This document shows positions 14,103 through 20,191 of a stretch of DNA of 20,191 nucleotides, piece by piece. Position numbers and translations under genes: made by a program. Below the pieces are notes generated by a model. The model was given only the letters and a program-made list of their open reading frames with translations, did no database searches and was not told the DNA's origin. The DNA is from Candidatus Dormiibacterota bacterium (lineage in GTDB: Bacteria > Chloroflexota > Dormibacteria > UBA8260 > Bog-877). Positions within the stretch are counted from its first letter, which is position 1; every line of letters starts with the position of its first letter. The stretch is from the NCBI GenBank assembly GCA_003133485.1, contig PKXR01000098.1:1-20191 (forward strand). Reading direction: 5' to 3'.

Positions 14103-15754
14103 CCGGGGCACGGCCGGTGAGAGCCCCTCGGGGAACCGAGATCAGTTGCAAGGGCTGGCCCCAGGAAGCGGCGATGCGGATGCTGATGAACAACCTCGAC
14201 CCCGAGGTGGCGGAGAACCCCGATCAGCTGGTGGTCTACGGCGGTTCGGGGCGTGCCGCCCGCTCCTGGGAAGCCTATGACGCGATCATCCGCAGCCTGC
14301 GAGAGCTGGAAGGCGATGAGACGCTCCTCGTCCAGTCCGGCAAACCGGTCGGGGTATTCCGCACCCACGAGTGGGCTCCGCGGGTGCTGATCGCGAACGC
14401 CATGCTGGTGCCTCAGTGGGCGACCCAGGAGGAGTTCCGTCGGCTGGAGCTGGAGGGTCTGACGATGTACGGGCAGATGACCGCCGGCTCCTGGATCTAC
14501 ATCGGCACTCAGGGCATCCTCCAGGGCACTTACGAGACCTTCGCCGCGATCGCCACGAAGAGGTTCGGCGGGTCGCTGGCCGGGACGGTTTCCCTGACGG
14601 CCGGATTGGGCGGGATGGGGGGCGCTCAACCACTGGCGGTGACCATGAACGGTGGGGTGGCCCTCTGCATCGAGATCGACCCGGAGCGCATCCAGCGCCG
14701 AATCGACCACCGCTACCTGGACCGCTGGGCCGCCGACCTCGACTCAGCGCTGGAGCAGGCGGATGCGGCAAGAGCCTCTCGGGAAGCGGTCTCGATCGCG
14801 GTCCTCGGCAACGCCTCCGAGCTCGTTCCCGAGATCCTGAAGCGCAACTTCAAGGTGGACATCGCGACCGACCAGACCCCGGCTCACGACCCCCTCATGT
14901 ACCTGCCAGCCGGGCTGACCCTACCGGAGGCGACCGACCTGCGATTGGAGGATGCCGACGATTACATCCGCCGCAGCCGGGAGTCGATGGCCCGGCACGT
15001 CACGGCCCTGGTGGAGCTGCAGGACCGGGGCACCGAGGTCTTCGACTACGGCAACAGCCTCCGCGCGGAGGCCGAGCTGGGCGGCTGCACTAGGGCCTTC
15101 GACTACCCGGGCTTCGTCCCGGCCTACATTCGGCCTTTGTTCAGCGAGGGCAAGGGCCCCTTCCGGTGGGCGGCCTTGAGCGGTGACCCGGAGGACATCG
15201 CCGCCACTGATCGGGCTGCCCTGGAGGAGTTCCCGGAGAACGAGGCGCTCGCGCGCTGGATCCGGATGGCCGAGGAGCGGGTCGCTTTCCAGGGACTGCC
15301 GGCCCGGATTTGCTGGCTGGGATACGGGGAGCGGGACCGGCTCGGGCTCCGGTTCAATGAGATGGTCGCTACGGGTGAGCTGAAGGCGCCGATCGTGATC
15401 GGTCGGGACCACCTCGACTCGGGCTCGGTCGCTTCTCCCTACCGGGAGACGGAGTCGATGCGGGACGGCAGCGACGCGATCGCTGACTGGCCGATCCTCA
15501 ACGCGCTCCTCAACACCGCGAGCGGGGCGACCTGGGTCTCCGTTCACCACGGCGGCGGGGTGGGGATCGGCCGGTCGATCCACGCCGGACTGGTGGCGGT
15601 GGCCGATGGCTCGGAGCTGGCGGGCCAGAAGCTGGCCCGCTGCCTCTTGAACGATCCTGGCACCGGGGTTATCCGCCACGCCGACGCCGGCTACCCGATC
15701 GCCCTGGACACAGCCGCTGACCGCGGAGTTCGAATCCCCATGCGGGAGGATTGA
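14099..15754 (+). CDS. hutU: Urocanate hydratase (urocanase)
   Basis: Adds water to urocanate to form 4-imidazolone-5-propionate using tightly bound NAD+, the second step of the pathway. 551 residues, normal length. The N-terminus [20 protein letters not shown] is the urocanase signature region; the NAD-binding loop is GGMGGAQP (171-178); the active-site cysteine is Cys405 in [30 protein letters not shown] (435-451) and [11 protein letters not shown] (481-491) complete the fold. The TTG start overlaps the hutH stop as TTGA, with GGGGGAG 6 nt upstream; a GTG at 14117 would be a slightly shorter alternative. The stop overlaps the hutF ATG by 1 nt (TGATG). Confidence 0.98.
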   Translation: MTGARPVRAPRGTEISCKGWPQEAAMRMLMNNLDPEVAENPDQLVVYGGSGRAARSWEAYDAIIRSLRELEGDETLLVQSGKPVGVFRTHEWAPRVLIANAMLVPQWATQEEFRRLELEGLTMYGQMTAGSWIYIGTQGILQGTYETFAAIATKRFGGSLAGTVSLTAGLGGMGGAQPLAVTMNGGVALCIEIDPERIQRRIDHRYLDRWAADLDSALEQADAARASREAVSIAVLGNASELVPEILKRNFKVDIATDQTPAHDPLMYLPAGLTLPEATDLRLEDADDYIRRSRESMARHVTALVELQDRGTEVFDYGNSLRAEAELGGCTRAFDYPGFVPAYIRPLFSEGKGPFRWAALSGDPEDIAATDRAALEEFPENEALARWIRMAEERVAFQGLPARICWLGYGERDRLGLRFNEMVATGELKAPIVIGRDHLDSGSVASPYRETESMRDGSDAIADWPILNALLNTASGATWVSVHHGGGVGIGRSIHAGLVAVADGSELAGQKLARCLLNDPGTGVIRHADAGYPIALDTAADRGVRIPMRED

Positions 15755-17127
15755 TGACCGCTTGGCTGGCAGAGCTGGCCTGGATCGGGGATCGGCTCTT
15801 GCCGAGGGTCCTTTTGGAGGAGGAGGGTGGCCGGCTGCGCCGGGTGGAAGAGTTGGGCCACGCGCAAATCCCTGAGGGAGCGAAGGTGCTCTCCGGCCTG
15901 ACCCTCCCGGGGCTGGTCAACGTCCACTCGCACGCTTTCCACCGGGCGTTGAGAGGGCGATGCCAGGCGCCCGGACAGAGTGGGAAGGACTTCTGGGGAT
16001 GGCGGCGCTGGATGTATGCCCTGGCCTCGTTCCTGGAGCCCGACCAGTACTTCGAATTGTCCCGAGCGACCATGGGGGAGATGACGCTCGCCGGCATCAC
16101 CGCGGTCGGGGAGTTTCACTACCTCCACCACCAACCGGGCGGGCAGCCGTATCGGCGGCCCGAGATGGAGGAAGCGTTGGTCGCGGCTGCAGAGGAGGCG
16201 GGATTGCGACTCACCCTGCTCGACACCTGTTACCTACGCTCCGGCTTTGACGGCAGCCCGCTGGGGAGTGCCGCCCTCCGGTTCACCGATGGGGAGGCCG
16301 ACGCTTGGGCTCGGCGGGTCGATCGGCTAGCAGAGAGCTCCCGGGTCCGCCGGGGTGCGGCGATCCACAGCGTCCGGGCGGTCGACCAGGATGCCATGCG
16401 CGTGGTCGCGGAGTGGGCCTTCGAGCGGAGAGCGCCTCTTCACCTCCATCTCTCGGAGCAGCTGGAGGAGAACGCCGCCTGCCTGCAGGCGACCGGCCTG
16501 ACCCCGACTGAACTGGTGGATTCCTGTGGCGCCCTAGGCGCCCAGACGACCGCGGTTCACGCGATTCACCTCACCAGGAGCGACATCGCGAGATTGGGCG
16601 AGACCGGCACCAGGATCTGCGTCTGTCCCACCACCGAGCGGGACCTTGGGGATGGGGTCTGCCCGGCGGATGAGCTCCAGGCGGCTGGCAGCCCAATCTG
16701 CCTGGGCAGCGACAGCAACGCCTTGGTCGATCTGTTCGAGGAGGCTCGGGCGATCGAGCTCGATCGCCGCCTGGTCACCGGACACCGGGGTTGGCTTAGC
16801 TCCGAGGACCTGCTGAAGGCGAGCACCTCCCAGGGTGCCGCGGCCCTGGGATGGGATGCCGGAGAGCTTCGGACAGGCTGCCTCGCCGATTTCACGACCT
16901 TGGAGCTCTCCAGTCCCCGGCTGGCCGGAGCCGGACTGGCCGACCTCCTGCCGCGGGTGGTTTTTGGGGCCAGCGCCGCGGACGTGCGCTCCGTGATCGT
17001 GGGAGGTGAGGAGGTGGTCCGGGACGGCCGGCACCTGCGGCTGGGGAGCGTGGCGGAGAAGCTGGAGAGCGTATTGGAGGCATTGGAGCCGGCTTGGAGC
17101 GAGGCATTGGCGGGCATGTCCTCTTGA
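15754..17127 (+). CDS. hutF: Formiminoglutamate deiminase (amidohydrolase family)
   Basis: Hydrolyses N-formimino-L-glutamate to N-formyl-L-glutamate and ammonia, so this organism uses the five-step HutF route. 457 residues. Metal and catalytic residues of the amidohydrolase barrel are visible: His58 and His60 (NVHSHAFHRAL), His232 (HLHLSEQ), His269 (TAVHAIHL) and Asp320 (CLGSDSNALVD). HutF-specific stretches include DFWGWRRWMYALAS, GEFHYLHHQPGGQPY and CPTTERDLGDGVCP, which separate it from HutI and other amidohydrolases. The ATG at 15754 follows GGGAGGA by 3-4 nt and overlaps the hutU stop by 1 nt; a TTG just before it is poorly spaced. The acid product would need HutG, which is absent here. 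The stop overlaps the hutI TTG (TTGA). Confidence 0.95.
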   Translation: MTAWLAELAWIGDRLLPRVLLEEEGGRLRRVEELGHAQIPEGAKVLSGLTLPGLVNVHSHAFHRALRGRCQAPGQSGKDFWGWRRWMYALASFLEPDQYFELSRATMGEMTLAGITAVGEFHYLHHQPGGQPYRRPEMEEALVAAAEEAGLRLTLLDTCYLRSGFDGSPLGSAALRFTDGEADAWARRVDRLAESSRVRRGAAIHSVRAVDQDAMRVVAEWAFERRAPLHLHLSEQLEENAACLQATGLTPTELVDSCGALGAQTTAVHAIHLTRSDIARLGETGTRICVCPTTERDLGDGVCPADELQAAGSPICLGSDSNALVDLFEEARAIELDRRLVTGHRGWLSSEDLLKASTSQGAAALGWDAGELRTGCLADFTTLELSSPRLAGAGLADLLPRVVFGASAADVRSVIVGGEEVVRDGRHLRLGSVAEKLESVLEALEPAWSEALAGMSS

Positions 17128-18320
17128 ACACCCTGCTCTCCCACGTGGGCCGGCTCTTCACCGGCGGCCAGTCGGTCGCCGAGAACGTGGAAGTCATGCT
17201 CGGTGAGGGCTCGATTCTCGCGGTCGGTGGGAGCGGCTCCCTCGCTTCGGCGGCCGACGCCGAAACCTATGACTGCCGGGGCGCGCTGCTCACCGCGGGG
17301 CTGATCGATGCCCACACCCATCCGGTCTACGCCCACCCCCGGCTCGCCGAGATCGCCGAGCGTTCCGCGGGAGTCGACTATGCGGAGATCGCAGCCCGCG
17401 GAGGCGGCATCAGGGCCACCGTCCGAGATACCCGAGACGCGCCGTGGGCGGAGTTGGAGCTGGGGGTTAGGGACCGACTTCAGCAGTGGTTGCACGGCGG
17501 GACCACCACCGTGGAGGCGAAGACCGGCTACTGGCTGGAGCGAGACGGCGAACTGCGAGCGGTGAGACTGCTTCGGGAAATTGCCGGCGATGTCCGCCTG
17601 CCCGAGCTGGTGGTGACCTTCCTGGGAGCGCACGCGCTGCCAGAAGAGTTCGACGGCCGCCGCCAGGCATTCGTCGACGAGGTGGGTAGCTGGAGCGCGG
17701 CGGCGCAGCGCGAGGGCGCACGTTTTGCTGATGTTTTTTGCGATGAGGGGGCCTTCACGGTGGCCGAGTCGGCGCAAATTTTACACGCCGCCCAGGAGGC
17801 GGGCTTGGAATTGCGCGTCCACGCTGATGAGCTGGCGCTCACTGGGGGGACGAAGTTGGCGACTGAGCTGGGGGCGGTCTCTGCCGATCACCTGCTGCGC
17901 ATCGGCGCTGCCGAGATCGCGGCCCTGGCCGATTCCTCGACGGTCGCGACTCTCTGCCCGGTGACCGCTCTGGCCATGGGTCGAACGCCTCCTGCGCGCG
18001 AGCTACTCGCCGCCGGGGTATCGGTGGCCCTGGGCAGCGACCACAACCCGGGCACTTCGGGTGGAACTTCCATGAGCCTGATCGTCTGGCTGGCGATCAC
18101 CGAGTTCGGACTCAGCGTGGACCAGGCGCTCACCGCCGCCACCCTCGGGGGGGCCCGCTCCGTGGGGCTTCCGGATCGCGGTCAGATCGCCCCTGGAAAA
18201 GTTGCAGACCTGGTGCTCTGGGGCACCGATCACGAGGGTGGGTTCGGGTGGAGCCCGGACCTCCAGCCGCTGCAGGTCTGGCGGGCGGGCAGGCCGTGCC
18301 TCGGGCCGCCCGCCGCTTAG
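17124..18320 (+). CDS. hutI: Imidazolonepropionase
   Basis: Hydrolyses 4-imidazolone-5-propionate to N-formimino-L-glutamate, the third step of the pathway. From the TTG at 17124 it has 398 residues, in the usual range. Metal-site residues are His64 and His66 (IDAHTHPVYA), His233 (RVHADEL), His256 (SADHL) and Asp306 (LGSDHNPGTSGG). Family motifs GGGIRATVRDTR, TTTVEAKTGYWL and LGAHALPEEF are present. TTG is preferred because it overlaps the hutF stop as TTGA and fits the family N-terminus; a GTG at 17094 would add ten residues inside hutF. No good Shine-Dalgarno is seen, so coupling is likely. Its stop TAG overlaps the stop of the convergent rsmG. Confidence 0.97.
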   Translation: MNTLLSHVGRLFTGGQSVAENVEVMLGEGSILAVGGSGSLASAADAETYDCRGALLTAGLIDAHTHPVYAHPRLAEIAERSAGVDYAEIAARGGGIRATVRDTRDAPWAELELGVRDRLQQWLHGGTTTVEAKTGYWLERDGELRAVRLLREIAGDVRLPELVVTFLGAHALPEEFDGRRQAFVDEVGSWSAAAQREGARFADVFCDEGAFTVAESAQILHAAQEAGLELRVHADELALTGGTKLATELGAVSADHLLRIGAAEIAALADSSTVATLCPVTALAMGRTPPARELLAAGVSVALGSDHNPGTSGGTSMSLIVWLAITEFGLSVDQALTAATLGGARSVGLPDRGQIAPGKVADLVLWGTDHEGGFGWSPDLQPLQVWRAGRPCLGPPAA

Positions 18321-18925
18321 CCCGGCAGCTTCACGAATCGGAGGAAACGGCTGCGCCCCGAGGTCTCCAGCCGTAGATCGCCAACCCCGGCGCGGTCGGA
18401 GGATCCGGCCAGTTCGGCGCCCAGGGCCGTCGCTGCCCCGACATGGACCAGCCCTTCGCCCCCTACCCGCAGCAGCCGGGCCGCGGTGCGAAACAAGTCG
18501 GGGGCCGGCAGCGCAGCCCTGGACACCAGCACATCGGCGGCTGTGAAACCCGCGCTTCGAGCAAGCGCTACGGCGTCCTGCGCCAGCACCGTGACGGCGG
18601 ACAGCCCTAGCTGCCCGAGGCAATTCAACAGGAAAGCTGCCTTGGCTCGATCCCTCTCGATGAGGCCCACTAGGAGCTCAGGCTGCGCGATCGCCAGGGG
18701 GATGCCCGGGATCCCGCCGCCACTGCCCAGGTCGAGGACCCGCTCGCCGGGAGACCATTCGCGCAACGGAACTAGGTCCAGCGATTCCTCAATGTGCCGC
18801 GCCCACGCCTCCGACCGCGGTATCCGAGTGAGGTTGAGCCGGTTCGATTCCGCGTACAGCAAATCGAGGTAGCGCTCCAGCATTCGACGCTCACCGTCGG
18901 CGTATCGGTGGAGCGGACCGCTCAT
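18317..18925 (-). CDS. rsmG: 16S rRNA (guanine-527-N7) methyltransferase
   Basis: SAM-dependent methylation of G527 in 16S rRNA. Loss of this enzyme in other bacteria gives low-level streptomycin resistance. 202 residues from the ATG at 18923-18925, normal length. It shows YLDLLYAESNRLNLTRI, ARHIEESLDLVPL, the SAM-binding motif VLDLGSGGGIPGIPLAIA (63-80), the GLIERDRAKAAFL acidic strand and DVLVSRA (131-137). The same frame opens upstream at 19015, but those 30 residues are Ser/Gly/Arg-rich, overlap the permease gene and are not typical RsmG. GGAG lies 13 nt before the ATG. It follows the ABC-2 permease by 55 nt on the same strand and ends inside the last codon of the convergent hutI. Confidence 0.94.
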   Translation of the reverse strand: MSGPLHRYADGERRMLERYLDLLYAESNRLNLTRIPRSEAWARHIEESLDLVPLREWSPGERVLDLGSGGGIPGIPLAIAQPELLVGLIERDRAKAAFLLNCLGQLGLSAVTVLAQDAVALARSAGFTAADVLVSRAALPAPDLFRTAARLLRVGGEGLVHVGAATALGAELAGSSDRAGVGDLRLETSGRSRFLRFVKLPG

Positions 18926-18980
18926 AGCGCGACCGGCTCCACCGCCCGATGAAGAGCCCCTAGGACCGCCGGTTCGTGAC

Positions 18981-19895
18981 TCAGTTGAGCACGTCGTGGC
19001 GCGCCAGCGAGGCAATGGCGACGACCAGCAGGACTAGCCACCAAACCGCGACTACGACAATCGTTTCGGCGAGCGATGTCGGCACTGAGGGAGTCGTGAG
19101 GGCGCTAACCGCGGCGGACTGGCGCACTTGCAGCAGCGAGGGTAGATGGTTGAGATTCGGTCCGTACAGAAACGCAGTCGCATCCTTCCAGAGGTCCGAC
19201 TTGGTGATAACGGTGAGCTGATTGAGTGCCATCGACAAGCCGTTGTCGATGGGAAAGAAAAGTATGGCCAGCAGCATTCCGCCGGTCACCGCGCGCAGCA
19301 GCGCGGCCATCGCCACTGACAGAAGGATGCAGGAGAACTCGCTGATCGCGCAGGAGAGGATTGCCAACCCCACGTTCTCCCACGCGGCGACCGGCAATCC
19401 CTGTAGCGCCGACAACGAGCCGGTCTGATGCTGCACCACGACCACGGTGCCGATCGTCGACAGCGCGACGATACCCGCCAGGAGAATCAGGGCGTAGATG
19501 GAGAGGGCTGCGATCTTGGCGGCTAACAGCTGTTGGCGCCCGGTGCCGCGGGAGAACAGCACCCGGACCGTGCCCAGATCGTATTCCATCCCCAGAAGCC
19601 GCGATCCCGTCAACAGCAGCGCGATCCCGGCGCCCGCTGTGAAGATGGTCTCCAGGGGATGCAGGATGCTGTAGAAGCCCGTCACAGGGTGGTGAGTTAA
19701 GGACATCTGGAACTGGGGCTCGGTCGCGAAGAGCAACATCATCAGAGTGAGGAACAGGAGGCCCAGGGCGGTTATCACCGACGTGGGCCGATTGCGTCGC
19801 AGCTTGTAGAGTTCGCCAACCAGGGCGCCTTTGAAGGTGGGTCGCGCGGGACGGGTGCTGGGCAACATCGGCAGGCGCAGGGAATGGGCCGTCAC
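18981..19895 (-). CDS. ABC-2 type transporter permease
   Basis: Membrane subunit of an ABC exporter; cargo unknown. The 304-residue product has a cytoplasmic N-terminus with the GELYKLRRNR motif common before the first helix of ABC-2 permeases, then membrane segments at about 38-57, 80-99, 128-154, 172-200, 203-222 and 277-297 (six). It keeps GMEYDLGTVRVLFSRGTGR (102-120), the coupling segment typical of the family. The start is the GTG at 19893-19895, which overlaps the TGA of the ATPase gene (GTGA) and has GGGGGAC about 5 nt upstream; a longer open frame reaching 20069 only shadows the ATPase. rsmG follows 55 nt downstream. Confidence 0.9.
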   Translation of the reverse strand: MTAHSLRLPMLPSTRPARPTFKGALVGELYKLRRNRPTSVITALGLLFLTLMMLLFATEPQFQMSLTHHPVTGFYSILHPLETIFTAGAGIALLLTGSRLLGMEYDLGTVRVLFSRGTGRQQLLAAKIAALSIYALILLAGIVALSTIGTVVVVQHQTGSLSALQGLPVAAWENVGLAILSCAISEFSCILLSVAMAALLRAVTGGMLLAILFFPIDNGLSMALNQLTVITKSDLWKDATAFLYGPNLNHLPSLLQVRQSAAVSALTTPSVPTSLAETIVVVAVWWLVLLVVAIASLARHDVLN

Positions 19896-20191
19896 TGGCC
19901 GTCCCCCGTGAGCTCCAGGAAGATCTCTTCCAAGTCGCGCTGCAGTCGGACGATCCCGTCCGGTACGAAACCGGCCCGGCTCAATACGGTGTTGAGCTCC
20001 CGTCCGCTGCCTCCTGGAGCCTCGGTGACAATCCGCCCTTGGGGGTCCAGGTGGGCGCGCTGCCCCCAAGGCTGGCAGTTGAGCAGGTCCAGAGCTCCCT
20101 GGGCATCCTCCACGTCGACCACGAAGGGACCGGTGGCCTCCCGAAAGTCCTCGATCCGGCCTACCTGGATGAGCTTTCCTTGGCGAAGGAG
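19892..20191 (-). CDS. ABC transporter ATP-binding protein, C-terminal part (runs off the window)
   Basis: Only the last 99 residues are visible. They begin LLRQGKLIQVGRIEDFREAT, the usual end of the nucleotide-binding domain (gene family pattern: G-K/R-L-I-x-x-G-x-x-x-D/E), then a short C-terminal domain (VVDVEDAQGALDLLNC), ending LQRDLEEIFLELTGDGQ, the characteristic tail of ABC-2 exporter ATPases. Walker A, signature and Walker B motifs lie beyond the window edge. The stop overlaps the permease start by 4 nt, so the two are coupled and almost certainly form one exporter. Confidence 0.9.
   Translation of the reverse strand, partial: LLRQGKLIQVGRIEDFREATGPFVVDVEDAQGALDLLNCQPWGQRAHLDPQGRIVTEAPGGSGRELNTVLSRAGFVPDGIVRLQRDLEEIFLELTGDGQ

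Noticed and set aside
14371..15093. 240-codon plus-strand frame inside hutU
   Set aside because: Gly/Arg-rich translation in another frame of an unmistakable urocanase gene.
16566..17777. 403-codon minus-strand frame antisense to hutF and hutI
   Set aside because: No domain resemblance, Arg/Ser/Pro-rich, and it spans two confidently identified genes; typical GC-rich antisense shadow.
18926..19015. N-terminal extension of rsmG
   Set aside because: The extra 30 residues are low-complexity and overlap the permease gene; the ATG at 18923-18925 gives a normal RsmG.
19896..20069. N-terminal extension of the ABC-2 permease
   Set aside because: The segment overlaps the ATPase gene in another frame and is Arg/Gly/Pro-rich; the GTGA overlap start is more natural.

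Overview
The window is one 20.2 kb piece of a compact, high-GC bacterial chromosome. Genes on both strands are tightly packed, many start with GTG or TTG, and neighbouring genes often overlap by 1 to 4 nt. There are no IS elements, phage genes or CRISPR arrays. The gene families (rpsF-ssb, a HutF-type histidine pathway, a rhodanese-E1 enzyme, an MBL-rhodanese protein, an ABC-2 exporter) suggest a high-GC Gram-positive or related lineage such as Actinomycetota, Chloroflexota or Dormibacterota. The sequence alone does not settle which.

Left part (1-3404, all minus strand): start of ssb; rpsF with an unusual acidic tail; a four-helix membrane protein of unknown role; tRNA-Val(CAC) with encoded CCA; then two overlapping genes for exported proteins of unknown function in a clearly lower-GC patch.

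Second part (3485-8236, all minus strand): a head-to-tail array of six genes. From upstream to downstream these are an MBL-fold protein with two rhodanese domains, a HIT hydrolase, a rhodanese-ThiF/MoeB protein, a 71-residue unknown, a putative HExxH metalloprotein and a translationally coupled 98-residue unknown. A hairpin follows the last gene. The two rhodanese proteins point to sulfur transfer (persulfide handling, loading of sulfur carriers). The three unknown genes may belong to the same process, but that is inference.

A 404-bp non-coding divergent region (8237-8640) holds a perfect palindrome, a spaced inverted repeat and a leader hairpin just before a strong Shine-Dalgarno sequence.

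Third part (8641-18320): a plus-strand FolD homologue fused to a C-terminal FTCD_C/FchA-like domain; a convergent zinc alcohol dehydrogenase; a MurE-type ligase; and the histidine-degradation run hutH-hutU-hutF-hutI. The last four convert histidine to urocanate, then imidazolonepropionate, then formiminoglutamate, then N-formylglutamate. The final deformylase (HutG) and any hut regulator are absent from the window.

Right end (18317-20191, minus strand): an ABC-2 exporter (partial ATPase plus permease) upstream of rsmG, which converges on hutI with overlapping stop codons.

The most unusual item is the FolD-FTCD_C fusion. Its FolD half has lost the Tyr and Lys needed for cyclohydrolase activity, while the added domain belongs to a family that can supply that activity.
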